Origin: Neorhizobium tomejilense
GTDB lineage: Bacteria; Pseudomonadota; Alphaproteobacteria; Rhizobiales; Rhizobiaceae
Assembly (NCBI GenBank): GCA_002968845.1
Contig: PVBG01000005.1
Coordinates: 62,001 to 126,000 of the forward strand
DNA length: 64,000 bases
Direction of reading: 5' to 3'
In this document: positions 9,264-18,419 of the stretch, piece by piece
Position numbering within the stretch: position 1 is the first letter of the stretch
Layout of the letters: the number at the start of each line of letters is the position of its first letter
Made by a program: the position numbers and the translations under genes
Notes under the pieces: generated by a model
What the model was told of the DNA's origin: nothing
The model's database searches: none
The model's input: only the letters and a program-made list of their open reading frames with translations

Positions 9264-10469
9264 ATGCGGATTGCGTATTTCACCAACCAGTATCCGGCGC
9301 CGAGCCATACGTTCATACGGCGCGAAATCGTAGCGCTGGAGGCGAGGGGGCATCGGGTCCAACGATATGCGGTGCGTCCCTTTCGTGGCGTGCTGAAGGA
9401 TTCCGACGACATCGCAGAAGCTCGACGTACCAGCCATATCCTGCGCAGCCCGATGATACGGGCCATGGCGAGCGTCGCCCGCCAACTGCTTTCCCGCCCC
9501 AGGAATTCGTTGAAAGCACTGGGAACTGCGTTCCGGTTTGCGAGGACGTCCGGCGGACATTACCCGCACCACCTCGTATATTTTCTCGAAGCGATGATCC
9601 TGGCCGATTGGTGCCGCAGGGACGAGATCGAGCACCTGCATGTGCATTTCGGCACCAATCCCGCGACGGTTGCGACATTGGCGCATCAGATCGGCGGCAT
9701 GAAGTTCAGTTTCACCGTCCACGGGCCGGAGGAATTCGATCGGCCCGAAACGCTGGGGCTCGGCGACAAGATCAGGGCTTCTTCATTTGTCGTCGCCGTC
9801 AGCTCCTATGGGCGCAGCCAGCTGCTGCGCTGGGCCGACCTTGGAGATTGGCGGAAGATCGAAGTCGTTCATTGCGGCATCGATCAGCGCTATCTGAGCG
9901 ACGACGTGGACGTGCATGGCACCAGCCAACGTCTTGTCTGCATTGCCCGGCTGTCTGAACAGAAAGGCCATCTCCTTCTGCTGCAGGCGGCGGCAAACCT
10001 GCGGGCCGAGGGGATGTGCTTCCAACTCGTCCTTGTCGGCGACGGCCCGCTACGGGCTGAAATCGGACACGAAATCGAACGGCTCGGCCTCGGCGATACG
10101 GTCGTGCTGACAGGCACGATCTCGCAGGACGATGTGCGCAGCGAAATCCTTCGGGCGAAGGCTCTGGTTCTGCCGAGTTTCGCGGAAGGCCTCCCGGTCG
10201 TGCTGATGGAAAGCATGGCTCTGAAGCGCCCGGTGATCTCGACCTATATTGCCGGCATCCCCGAGCTCGTTCAACCGGACAACGGCTGGCTGGTTCCCGC
10301 GGGCGATCTGGAGGCGCTGACCGGCGCAATGCGGCAGGCGCTGTTCGCAAGCGATGTCGAGTTGTTTCGCAAAGGCGAGGCGGGGCGGCGCCGGACGCTC
10401 GAACGGCATGACATCAACAGATCGGCGGCGGCGCTGGAAATACTAATGGCCCGACCGGCAGTTGTTTAA
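9264..10469 (+). CDS. Glycosyltransferase family 4
   Basis: A 401-residue GT-B fold retaining glycosyltransferase, similar in form to WcaL/AmsK-type colanic acid enzymes. It begins MRIAYFTNQYPAPSHTFI, a characteristic N-terminus of this group, has the central LHVHFGTNPATVA motif, and ends with the GT4 signature FAEGLPVVLMESMALKRPV, where two glutamates seven residues apart contact the nucleotide sugar. The start at ATG 9264 is preceded by a GTGGA-like site. It is transcribed alone and is convergent with the GT2/P-loop/GNVR/export gene set at 10494-15140, a hairpin lying between them. Confidence 0.92.
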   Translation: MRIAYFTNQYPAPSHTFIRREIVALEARGHRVQRYAVRPFRGVLKDSDDIAEARRTSHILRSPMIRAMASVARQLLSRPRNSLKALGTAFRFARTSGGHYPHHLVYFLEAMILADWCRRDEIEHLHVHFGTNPATVATLAHQIGGMKFSFTVHGPEEFDRPETLGLGDKIRASSFVVAVSSYGRSQLLRWADLGDWRKIEVVHCGIDQRYLSDDVDVHGTSQRLVCIARLSEQKGHLLLLQAAANLRAEGMCFQLVLVGDGPLRAEIGHEIERLGLGDTVVLTGTISQDDVRSEILRAKALVLPSFAEGLPVVLMESMALKRPVISTYIAGIPELVQPDNGWLVPAGDLEALTGAMRQALFASDVELFRKGEAGRRRTLERHDINRSAAALEILMARPAVV

Positions 10470-10478
10470 ACCGGTCGG
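10451..10478. terminator. Hairpin between convergent genes, likely bidirectional terminator
   Basis: CCGACCGG at 10451-10458 and CCGGTCGG at 10471-10478 form a perfect 8-base stem with a 12-base loop. It overlaps the end of the GT4 gene and lies just before the end of the convergent GT2 gene, where a two-way terminator is expected. The T-run is short (TATTT). Confidence 0.5.
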
Positions 10479-10493
10479 TATTTGCGAAGGCGG

Positions 10494-11486
10494 TCAGATC
10501 CTGCGAAATGGCCCTGAATGACGAATGAAATCCTGCAGCAGATGCGGCGGCCCGCTTGAGGGCTTGCCTTCAGCGAGAAGGCGGATGCGCCAGGCGATGT
10601 GTCCGCAAAGCCAGGCAAGGTCGGAAAGGACCGAGAATACAGCTCCGTGATGCTTGAGATGGTAGCGCCGCCGGGACTCGAACCAGTAGGCCGGCCGCCT
10701 GGACGGCTTGACGTGTCGCGTCACGCCCGTCGATTGGCCGACCAGGTGGATGACGCGGCTTTGCGGCACGTGCCAGCAGGACCATCCGGCGCGCGCTGCG
10801 CGGATACAGAAGTCGACTTCCTCGTAATAGAGGAAATACCCTTCGTCGAGCACGCCGATCTCGTCGAGGACCTCTGTCCTGATCATCAGGCTGGCCCCGG
10901 AAACCCAGTCGATCCGGCTTGGCTCCTTCGGCATGTCGGGGACGATACGCCAGCGCCCGAGCAGGCGGGTGACCGGGCCGAGCCTGGCCTCGCTTTCGAA
11001 TTCATTGGCAATCGACGGAAAGCGGAAAGCGCAGGCCTGGCCCCGCCCGTCCGGATGTTCCAGACGGCTGCCGGCAATGCCGGCATCAGGCTTGCTGTCC
11101 ATGAATTCCACCAGGCGGGTAATGCTGCCGGGGCGGGCGATGGTATCGGGATTGAGGAGTAGGACATAGTCCGGCCGGCCGAAGTTCGCCGTGGCATACT
11201 CGATGCCTCGGTTGTTGCCGTAGGCAAAGCCACCATTCGTCTCGAGCGGGAGACATACGGCATTCGGCCAGCCGTTCTCCTTTATGGCGGCCGCAATGAG
11301 TTCGGCCGAACGATCGCCGGAGCCACCCTCGACGGCAACGATCCGTGTCCCATCCGGAACCGTGCCCGGCACGCTCAAGGAGGCAAGGCAATCGATGGTC
11401 AGATCGGCGGTCCGGTAGTTGACGATGACGACGACCAGTTTCAGACGTGGGGCGTCGTCTTGCGGGCTAAGTTCGACATCCATCAA
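10494..11486 (-). CDS. Glycosyltransferase family 2, rhamnosyltransferase-like
   Basis: A 330-residue GT2 enzyme of the WbbL/RfbF type. Motifs: LVVVIVNYRTADLT at the N-terminus, NGGFAYGNNRGIEYA, the metal-binding LLNPDT, and YYEEVDFCIRAARAGW as the catalytic-base region. It would add a sugar, often rhamnose in this subgroup, to the lipid-linked repeat unit. The start (tandem ATGs at 11486/11483) overlaps the stop of the upstream P-loop gene by 4 bases, so translation is probably coupled. It is the last gene of the minus-strand unit running from the export protein at 15140. Confidence 0.9.
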   Translation of the reverse strand: MMDVELSPQDDAPRLKLVVVIVNYRTADLTIDCLASLSVPGTVPDGTRIVAVEGGSGDRSAELIAAAIKENGWPNAVCLPLETNGGFAYGNNRGIEYATANFGRPDYVLLLNPDTIARPGSITRLVEFMDSKPDAGIAGSRLEHPDGRGQACAFRFPSIANEFESEARLGPVTRLLGRWRIVPDMPKEPSRIDWVSGASLMIRTEVLDEIGVLDEGYFLYYEEVDFCIRAARAGWSCWHVPQSRVIHLVGQSTGVTRHVKPSRRPAYWFESRRRYHLKHHGAVFSVLSDLAWLCGHIAWRIRLLAEGKPSSGPPHLLQDFIRHSGPFRRI

Positions 11487-12274
11487 AGGCCGTGCCTCTT
11501 CGTCTTGTTCAGGACCACCTGCATGCTTTTTTCGGAGCCGAGATAGCTCCGGCAGATCTCCAGTTCCGGAAGTCTTGACTTACCGATGGCAAGCACGATC
11601 ACGGCGGTGTCCGACATATCCACGAACGGGATCACCTCGTCCGAACTCAGCATCGGCGGCAGATCGAAGAGAACGATCGTCGGCTTCAGCATCTGTCGCG
11701 CAAATTCCACCTGCGCCGTCATGCGTGCCAGGTCCGCCGGCAGGGGAATTCTGCCAGGCCCCCAGGCGGTACGTAGCAGATGGCAATGAAGGCCTCGTAT
11801 ATCCAGGGTCGTCAGCCAACCGCGGATCGGGTCCTCCAATGGCGGACGAGGCGGCAGTCCGAGTACGTTGCCGATTGCGGGATCCCGGAAATTTGCGTCG
11901 ACCAGCAGAACATTGGATCCGGGTACGCGGGCAAAGCTGAGCGCCAGATTGATGGCGGTTACGGTGGTGCCGCAGCCGCTCGTCGGGGCGGTCACCGAGA
12001 TCACCCGCGTGTCCTCATCCCTGTGTTCGTTCAGCAGCTGGTTTCGCAGGACGTCATAGGCGTGTGCCATCGAACTGTCGCTGTCGAAAGCGATGATGCG
12101 ATTTGCATACAGGAAGGTGGGAGAGACCGGCGAGAGGTCCGGCGGACATTCTTCATAGGAATGGATTCCATTGACCGAGCCGTTGAGATAGCCGGCATTC
12201 AGCTCGGCGAGACCGGTGCTGTCCAGTCTTTCCGCCATTCTTCCTCGAGCTGAGATATTCTTGATGATTTCCAT
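11483..12274 (-). CDS. CpsD/Wzc-type P-loop protein, Walker A lysine missing
   Basis: A 263-residue cytoplasmic protein homologous to the kinase half of Wzc/CpsD bacterial tyrosine kinases, which work with a GNVR membrane partner to regulate polymer length. Walker A' (VLLVDANFRDP, Asp126) and Walker B (IVLFDLPP, Asp204) are present. The P-loop reads APTSGCGTTV, so threonine 103 occupies the position of the catalytic lysine; I checked this on the nucleotide sequence (GGC ACC ACC). The C-terminal tyrosine cluster of autokinases is also absent. ATG 12274 has an AGGGA site 6 bases upstream. It sits directly downstream of the GNVR gene. A pseudokinase or regulatory ATP-binding role seems more likely than true kinase activity. 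Confidence 0.85.
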   Translation of the reverse strand: MEIIKNISARGRMAERLDSTGLAELNAGYLNGSVNGIHSYEECPPDLSPVSPTFLYANRIIAFDSDSSMAHAYDVLRNQLLNEHRDEDTRVISVTAPTSGCGTTVTAINLALSFARVPGSNVLLVDANFRDPAIGNVLGLPPRPPLEDPIRGWLTTLDIRGLHCHLLRTAWGPGRIPLPADLARMTAQVEFARQMLKPTIVLFDLPPMLSSDEVIPFVDMSDTAVIVLAIGKSRLPELEICRSYLGSEKSMQVVLNKTKRHGL

Positions 12275-12341
12275 AAAATTCCCTGCCCTGTCCCATCTGT
12301 GCGATTTTTCAACTAAAGGCGGTCCGGCCGGATTGGTGTGA

Positions 12342-13832
12342 TTATCCTCCCGCGATCGGACTTGGGTTGGTGAATGCGGAATTCCGGAACGCCTTGGCTA
12401 TCCGTCGCTTCGGCTTCCAATGTGGAACGACCACCAGCGTTTCTCCCGCCAGAGCGTCGTTGAGATCAAACGTGCCGCGAACGGTTCGGTCAAACAGATG
12501 CGCGGCGTAAATTCCTGCAGCCGCCGCCATCGCCGCTGCGGCGCAAACCGCGCCGGCCAAATAAAGCCGCCGCGGTCCTGAAGCAATTTTAGCAACTTCC
12601 GGCTGCTCGATCACCTCGATCTGCTGGGCGGCATCGCCTTCCTCCAGGCGCTCGCCGAGACGTGCGGCATCGAGTTTGGCCTGCATGTCGTCCATGTTTC
12701 GCTGCAGCGAGACTTTCTCGGCTTCGTTCGCTTCGATCTGCGCTCCAACTTCGGGAGCGTGAGAGATGATCTCCCGCAGCCGGGCGATGCGGTCCACGAG
12801 GGAGGTCCTTTGTGCGAGGTTCTGTTGCTGGCGTGGCTTTGCCATCGCGATGCGTTCAGCAATCAGCATGAGTTCGGGCGAAAGCGTCTTGATCTGTTCC
12901 GGCGTCGGCATGGCCGCCGATCCATCGCGCGGTGCGGCGGGTGCAACCTGAGCCCGCATCTCCTCGAGACGCTGCTTCATGGCACGGATTTGTGGATGGG
13001 TGTCCGAATAAATGACGGACTTCACTGCGAAATCACGCTCAAGATCGAGGAGCTGTATATGAAAACGCGTGGTCTCTGTCGTCCGCCCGACGCCCATGCG
13101 CAGCTGCGCCTCGTAGATTCCGATCTCCTCATTTAGCGCAATGGCCGCGCGATCGAGCGTCGCGAGTTCAACTTCCTTGGCCTGAAGCTCGATCAGCAGG
13201 GTGGGGATCCTGGTGGGATGGGACTCTTTGTTTTCTTCGAGATATCTGGTCCAGGCGCCTTCCCTCTCGCGGAGACGTTGCGTGACGTTATTGACTTCCT
13301 GCGTCAGGAACTTGGTCGCTTCCGAGGCACGCGCCGTGCGGATGCGCCGGTTTTCTTCAATGACCTGCGACACGAGGTCCGCCACCATATTCGCGGAAAC
13401 CTCAGGATCGTCATATTTAAAACCGATCCTGACGGAGGCATTGCTTGCGGTGCGGTCGGCTCCGTCTGTCACCGATGTCAGGAGAGTGATGTTGTTGCGT
13501 ATCACGCCCGCGAAATTGTTCTTGGCCAGGCCCTCCCGCAGATTTGGATAAAGACCATGCTTGTCGGCCAGCGCCAGCAGGCTGTTGCGTGACATTACCC
13601 GTTGCTCGATGAATAGCAGGCGGTCGTTCGATACGGTCGGCGATACGAGCGTTGTCGGTATCTGCTGGAATTCCATCAGCAGCAGCGCGTCGGAGTAATA
13701 GCTCCGAGGCATGGCGTAAATGAAGTAGGCTCCGACCATAAGGGTAACCAGAGCGGGCACGATGGCATAGAAAGGTTTGGCGAGCGCGATCTCGATAAAA
13801 TAGAGAATATTGCGTCCTAGTTCATTGATCAT
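12342..13832 (-). CDS. Wzz/GNVR-type chain-length determinant protein
   Basis: A 496-residue polysaccharide co-polymerase. A first membrane segment (about residues 18-42) is followed by a Wzz-type alpha/beta domain, a long periplasmic coiled coil (about 150-400) containing the VIYSDTHPQIRAMKQRL motif typical of GNVR proteins, and a second membrane segment (about 420-445). The cytoplasmic tail is short and has no kinase domain; that function sits in the separate P-loop gene at 11483-12274, giving a split Wzc arrangement. It probably forms an oligomeric cage that sets the length of the polymer and couples to the ExoF-like export protein encoded just upstream in the same unit. Confidence 0.88.
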   Translation of the reverse strand: MINELGRNILYFIEIALAKPFYAIVPALVTLMVGAYFIYAMPRSYYSDALLLMEFQQIPTTLVSPTVSNDRLLFIEQRVMSRNSLLALADKHGLYPNLREGLAKNNFAGVIRNNITLLTSVTDGADRTASNASVRIGFKYDDPEVSANMVADLVSQVIEENRRIRTARASEATKFLTQEVNNVTQRLREREGAWTRYLEENKESHPTRIPTLLIELQAKEVELATLDRAAIALNEEIGIYEAQLRMGVGRTTETTRFHIQLLDLERDFAVKSVIYSDTHPQIRAMKQRLEEMRAQVAPAAPRDGSAAMPTPEQIKTLSPELMLIAERIAMAKPRQQQNLAQRTSLVDRIARLREIISHAPEVGAQIEANEAEKVSLQRNMDDMQAKLDAARLGERLEEGDAAQQIEVIEQPEVAKIASGPRRLYLAGAVCAAAAMAAAAGIYAAHLFDRTVRGTFDLNDALAGETLVVVPHWKPKRRIAKAFRNSAFTNPSPIAGG

Positions 13833-13886
13833 GCTGTCGCCTCATTGCTTCGCGTACGAAATACGTTGGTCATCACGAAGTCTCCC

Positions 13887-15140
13887 TTATCGAGCCGCTC
13901 TCGGCGTTAACCCGGACGTACGGCTTCCGACCTGGGCCACTGGCTGTACCGCTCCCGCATCCCGGTTGTTCGCGGGATCGCTGTAGGCCACGCGCAGCAG
14001 GTCGCCGGGCAGGATCGGGGTCATCTCGGTTGCAGCGAACTCCCTTGTTTCACCGTTGACGGTCCGCACGATCTGATAACCGAGCATCCGGCGCTCTCTT
14101 TGCTGGTTCGAGGCGGCGTTCTCGCCATAGATCGTCATGATCCGCGTGCTGTCGGCAAGCCGCGCCGCGGCCTCCTCCTGTTCGCGCTGGGCTGCATTGA
14201 GTTCGACCAGCAATTGGGTCCGTTGCGCCTGGCGTGCGCTGTCATAACGGGCGAGCTCCGCCATTTTCGCCCGCTCGGCGACTGCGATTTCAGAGGTCAA
14301 TCGGCTGACCTGTCCCTCGAGTTCAGCGACCGTGCCTTCCTGGACCATCTGCTGGGAACCTTCGGTCACGCCCTTGGCGACGAGCCCGTTGATGCTCTGG
14401 AGGCGACGCCTTGCCAGGTCTATCCGTTTCGTCAGGGTATCGGCCTGCTCCTGCATCGCGAGGCTGTTTCGCTCCGAGAGCTGGTTGGCCTGGGCCTGGG
14501 CTTTTTCCTCCATGGCGAGCGTTTCCATCCGGGCATTCAGGAGCGATTGTTCCTGGGCAAGGGCCGGATCGGCGGCGAGGGCTTCGGCCGTGCCGATGGA
14601 TTTTTCTCCGCGCATTTCCGCTTCCAGGCGGGTGATGCGTGCCCGCAGTTCCTGCAGGCGTTTTTGGGAGTGCTCGACTTCGCGTTTTACCACAACCGAC
14701 CGGTCCTGGTCGGCCGCCAGCAGGGGCGTGCGATACACGCCGCCGGCGACGCTGATACCGTGAAGGACGGTCATGTTGGCCCGATACGCATATTCGCCGG
14801 GGTTGTCGACTTCGCCGAGGACATAGATCAGCTGCGGGTTCTGGGAATTGGGACGCAGCATGATCGTGAGATTGGGGCTGTCCTTGAAATAGGTCTTCAG
14901 CCGCCCGAGAAGTTGCGCTTCCAGTTCCGAAAGGGAAAGGCCCGCGCTCTGAATATGGCCCGCGAGCGGGAACGACAGCCACCCGTCCGGAGCAATGACG
15001 ACTTCGCGGGTAAGCTCAGGCTCCTGAGCAATCCATACCTGCAGCGTATCTCCCGGCTGCAGGCGATAGGTCGTCTGAGCTGAAACGTCCCCAAATGTCA
15101 GGCAGAGCAAAAGCCCCGCGAGACTCGTTATCCCACGCAT
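13887..15140 (-). CDS. Polysaccharide export protein, Wza/ExoF family
   Basis: A periplasmic/outer-membrane export protein of the ExoF type (about 417 aa). I chose ATG 15140, which has a GGGGG site upstream; an in-frame TTG at 15152 is less likely. A signal peptide (MRGITSLAGLLLCLTFGDVSA) precedes the Poly_export domain (YRLQPGDTLQVWI), followed by an SLBB domain (YVLGEVDNPGEYAY) and a long coiled coil (about residues 150-340), as in ExoF rather than classical Wza. No lipobox cysteine follows the signal. It is the first gene of the minus-strand unit with the GNVR protein, P-loop protein and GT2, and is divergent from the SGNH-like gene at 15272. Confidence 0.9.
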   Translation of the reverse strand: MRGITSLAGLLLCLTFGDVSAQTTYRLQPGDTLQVWIAQEPELTREVVIAPDGWLSFPLAGHIQSAGLSLSELEAQLLGRLKTYFKDSPNLTIMLRPNSQNPQLIYVLGEVDNPGEYAYRANMTVLHGISVAGGVYRTPLLAADQDRSVVVKREVEHSQKRLQELRARITRLEAEMRGEKSIGTAEALAADPALAQEQSLLNARMETLAMEEKAQAQANQLSERNSLAMQEQADTLTKRIDLARRRLQSINGLVAKGVTEGSQQMVQEGTVAELEGQVSRLTSEIAVAERAKMAELARYDSARQAQRTQLLVELNAAQREQEEAAARLADSTRIMTIYGENAASNQQRERRMLGYQIVRTVNGETREFAATEMTPILPGDLLRVAYSDPANNRDAGAVQPVAQVGSRTSGLTPRAAR

Positions 15141-15271
15141 ACAGACCCCCAATGATCGGTAACCCCTTCCCGTCCAACTGGGACAAGACGGTCTATACTA
15201 GGGCGGCCTTCGACACCTGCAAACAGAGCACAAAGAGGTAAGCTTCCGGTCCCAAATCCTCCATCTAACGG

Positions 15272-16498
15272 ATGAGCCTGAAAGTACTAATCGACTTTAA
15301 GATGAGTGCATCGCGCACGGAGTCGCTTGCGAAACGACCGGCCGACCTTAACCAATATCTCCTGGGGGCAAAGGTGGTTCAGCCGGGCGGTGCGGCCATG
15401 CCTGCGCGGTCAACGACCGTGGTGCTTAACAAACGTCGGAGACCGTTTCAAATGTGTTTTTCGAGGATTTTGACAGCCGCTTTTGCGACATCCACGGTCG
15501 GTGCGCTCGCACTCGGCGCGGCCATGTTCAAGCCTGATCCAGTTAGCGCCGAGCGTGGTCTCGACGCTCCACCCCAAGCCTTTTCGGCCGGCAACCGAGA
15601 TCATATCCTGCTGTCCGGGCACAGCCTGACTGATCAACCCTATCCTGATCATTTCGAACGGATCGCCCGGCAAGAGGGGATTGCCGTGTCCTGGAGGTTG
15701 GAGAACGTGACCGGTTCTTCAATCCAGCAACGAACCGCCGGGCTCGTCCGACTGACCGACGAGCCCTACGACGTTCTCATCATCACGGAACAACATCGTG
15801 TTCTGGATGCGTTGATGTGGAGCGAAACTGTTCGTTACCTCCATGGCTACCACCATGCGTTCACCACGGCAAATCCAGCTGGGATCACGTATTTCTACAC
15901 CCCCTGGATAAGCCTTTCGTCTTTGGCGGATCCCCATCCGTGGATCGAATATGAGAGGCTGGCTCTGCCCGTCTGGCGATGCGTCGTAAACCGGGTAAAC
16001 GATAAGATCGGGGCGGCTGGCCGAAAGAACCATATTCGCTTCATTCCAACATCGCTTGCGCTTGCCGAGCTCGTCGCGCGCCTGGCGTCCGATCCAGCCT
16101 TTGGCGGATTCGAGGAATGGAATGCGGCGGACCGCTTGAAGGCAATCTTCTCCGATGAGGTTCATCTGACGGAACTTGGCTCCTACTACATGGCTGCCGT
16201 AAGCTTCGCGGCGATCTACGGAGTGGATATCCGTCAGCAAAGGACGCCCGCCTTGCTGGATGCCCGGCAAGCCGACGCGCTGAGGCTGTTTGCTGCCGAC
16301 TTCATACAACGCTATCGGGCGGCTAGGGCGAATGAAGCGCGTGATTGCAAGGCGCCGGTCTCGCTCGCCTTCGCGTCCCATTACGCGAACTATGTGGCGC
16401 GTGCTTACCCTCGTGAGGGCAGCTATGTGATTACGCAGTTACTGCGCATCCGGAATATTGTCCGTTTTACCTGGCGCTTCAGGAAAGGCCTGGAGTGA
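15272..16498 (+). CDS. Exported SGNH-like hydrolase (candidate polysaccharide esterase)
   Basis: A protein of up to 408 residues with a hydrophobic export segment at about residues 66-86. The frame opens at ATG 15272, but ATG 15452 (residue 61), with GGAG about 10 bases upstream, starts directly at the signal-like MCFSRILTAAFATSTVG and may be the real start. The mature part begins with LLSGHSLTDQP, resembling the GDSL block with Ser as nucleophile and His in place of Asp, and ends with FSDEVHLTELG, matching the DxxH block of SGNH hydrolases. A paralogue with the same two blocks is encoded at 41756-42868. In this locus a role in removing or moving acyl groups on the polymer is plausible. No characterised homologue is known to me. 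Confidence 0.65.
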   Translation: MSLKVLIDFKMSASRTESLAKRPADLNQYLLGAKVVQPGGAAMPARSTTVVLNKRRRPFQMCFSRILTAAFATSTVGALALGAAMFKPDPVSAERGLDAPPQAFSAGNRDHILLSGHSLTDQPYPDHFERIARQEGIAVSWRLENVTGSSIQQRTAGLVRLTDEPYDVLIITEQHRVLDALMWSETVRYLHGYHHAFTTANPAGITYFYTPWISLSSLADPHPWIEYERLALPVWRCVVNRVNDKIGAAGRKNHIRFIPTSLALAELVARLASDPAFGGFEEWNAADRLKAIFSDEVHLTELGSYYMAAVSFAAIYGVDIRQQRTPALLDARQADALRLFAADFIQRYRAARANEARDCKAPVSLAFASHYANYVARAYPREGSYVITQLLRIRNIVRFTWRFRKGLE

Positions 16499-16584
16499 AA
16501 CGGCTAAGGTGGATTGCCCTCGGTTCAGAGCCGATAGCGGCGCTTCGGGAGGGCTAGGGAGCCTACGTTGCCCGATACGCCGAA

Positions 16585-17766
16585 ATGAGTAACCCGATAG
16601 CCCAAAGACTAGCGGCGAAACCATTGGCAGCTATGCGAATATCTTCGCTGGGATACGGAGTTTCGCACAAGGAAAACTCCCCTTGTCCGATGCTGATTGT
16701 GCCTTGCGAGGATAGTTGGTTGATATCTTTTTTGCCGATTGTGCATTCTCTGAGAAAGATTGCCGGGATGCCTTTCCCGGATATCGAAGCGGTTGCCGTC
16801 GATCGCTGGACGATTGCCCCACAGACCCGGCGCTTCATTCGCCCCGCAAAGTTTTTGCCGCATCATCTCGACCGTATAAAGGGCACTCAATTCGGGCCGG
16901 TCACAGAGGTCGTGAAGGGTTTTCGTGGAAACTACGAAACCACTCAGGAGGCCACGGTCGGCTACCGGATCAAGAATGTCGACCTCATCGATGGCGTTCT
17001 CTATGCGCCGAAGTCCTCGAGGAGTCTCAGGCCCCGCAGCCGCCGGTTGCCTGTCTATGTGCCTCCCAAACACTCGACCAGCGGTGCGCTGTTCGAGAGC
17101 TGGGTCGGCAATCGCTGGTTCGGCAACTGGCTTTCGGATGATTGCCTGACCTATCCGCTGGCGGACGAATACGAAACTCCGATAACGACGCGGCCGATCA
17201 CACGGGGGCACGAGCCGCAATATGCCGCTAAACTCGATCTCAAGCCGATCTATGTCAGCGACGTCCATTTCGAGGAGGTCATCCTCTTCAGGGACAAGGG
17301 GCAGAACGAGAGCAAGAAAAAACGGGCCGATCAGGTTCGCGAAAAGCTTCTGGCATCGGCGCCACCTTTTCCCGTTCATCCGGGCGTCTTCATCCTGCGG
17401 GGGAGCAAGGGCGAAAGCCGCCTGCTGTCGAACGAGTCCGATATCGCCGAACAGTTCGCGAAGAAATACGGATTCCGGATCATCGATCCGTTGGCCTCGT
17501 CGGTTGACGACATCATTCACGCCTGTGCCGGAGCCCGCATCGTCGCAGGTGTGGAAGGCAGCCATCTGGTTCACGGGCTGATGATCATGCCGCCGGAATC
17601 GGCCCTGTTCGTCATCCAGCCGGCAGATCGGGTGGTCTCGGTTCTCAAGGTCATGACCGATCGTCAGGGACAAGGCTATGCCTTCGTCGTCGGTGAGGGA
17701 ACCTGCGAGAATTTTCGGGTCGAGTGGAGTGATATCGACCGCACATTGGAGATGGTGCTCGCATGA
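16585..17766 (+). CDS. Glycosyltransferase family 61 (DUF563)
   Basis: A 393-residue protein of the GT61 type, recognised by the C-terminal block GVEGSHLVHGLMIMPP and the following FVIQP, by YVPPKHSTSGALFESW in the middle, and by the general length. Such enzymes occur in capsule and exopolysaccharide clusters. The start is uncertain: ATG 16585 has no ribosome-binding site, and ATG 16768 (MPFPDIEAVAVDRW) may be the true start, so about 61 N-terminal residues could be spurious. Its stop overlaps the ATG of the acetyltransferase at 17763 by 4 bases. It begins a plus-strand unit that continues through the ligase, ACP and decarboxylase genes to 21525. Confidence 0.82.
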   Translation: MSNPIAQRLAAKPLAAMRISSLGYGVSHKENSPCPMLIVPCEDSWLISFLPIVHSLRKIAGMPFPDIEAVAVDRWTIAPQTRRFIRPAKFLPHHLDRIKGTQFGPVTEVVKGFRGNYETTQEATVGYRIKNVDLIDGVLYAPKSSRSLRPRSRRLPVYVPPKHSTSGALFESWVGNRWFGNWLSDDCLTYPLADEYETPITTRPITRGHEPQYAAKLDLKPIYVSDVHFEEVILFRDKGQNESKKKRADQVREKLLASAPPFPVHPGVFILRGSKGESRLLSNESDIAEQFAKKYGFRIIDPLASSVDDIIHACAGARIVAGVEGSHLVHGLMIMPPESALFVIQPADRVVSVLKVMTDRQGQGYAFVVGEGTCENFRVEWSDIDRTLEMVLA

Positions 17767-18392
17767 CTTCACGGCTTCGTTTTCTCTATCCTCAATCCGC
17801 TGCGATGAGCGACCATAAGGGTGCGGCATCCCAGCACGCGCCTCCCGCCTCGTTTCGCGACCTAGTGCGGAAGGACTACGAGCGCCACGGAGGGCGGATC
17901 CTCAATGCCGGCTTTATCTCGCTGCTGGTCTATCGCTTCGGCCGGTGGGCGGGGAGCCGCCGGAGCCACCTAGCCAGGCGGTTTTTCCAGAAAATCTACG
18001 GCGCGATCAACATGGTCGTTTCGACGCTTACACGGGTGTGGATACCGGCAGAGGTGACGCTCGGCGAGGGTTTTCACATCATCCACGTGGAGGGATCGAT
18101 TTCGATCCATCCTGACGCCGTGATCGGAAAACGATGCGGCATCATGCACAATGTCACGATCGGCACGAACATGAGCGCCGGTGCACCCAGGATCGGCGAC
18201 GACGTCTTTATCGGGGTGAACTCCACCATTCTCGGCGATATCCGCATCGGCGACCGGGTACGGATAGGGGCCAATACAGCGGTCTCCACGGACGTGCCGT
18301 CGGATTCGATCGTCGTCGGCTCGCCGGCCAAGATTTATCCCCGCCTCGGCCCGTTTTCGAGCGGACAGACCAAGACCGATGCCACTCCCTGA
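17763..18392 (+). CDS. Left-handed beta-helix acetyltransferase, serine acetyltransferase-like
   Basis: A 209-residue protein with an N-terminal helical part and hexapeptide repeats (about residues 95-195): HPDAVIGKRCGIMHNVTIGTN, VFIGVNSTILGDIRIGDRVRIGANTAV, ending VGSPAKI. This is the CysE/LpxA-superfamily fold, and His in IMHNVTIG is in the usual catalytic region. ATG 17763 overlaps the GT61 stop; an internal Met at residue 15 is an alternative. Genes of this type in polysaccharide loci usually O- or N-acetylate a sugar or a nucleotide-sugar intermediate with acetyl-CoA. Housekeeping serine acetyltransferase is less likely given the short N-terminal domain and the context. Confidence 0.85.
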   Translation: MTSRLRFLYPQSAAMSDHKGAASQHAPPASFRDLVRKDYERHGGRILNAGFISLLVYRFGRWAGSRRSHLARRFFQKIYGAINMVVSTLTRVWIPAEVTLGEGFHIIHVEGSISIHPDAVIGKRCGIMHNVTIGTNMSAGAPRIGDDVFIGVNSTILGDIRIGDRVRIGANTAVSTDVPSDSIVVGSPAKIYPRLGPFSSGQTKTDATP

Positions 18393-18419
18393 TTCACTCA
18401 TCCGCTGGAGGAGTTTGCC

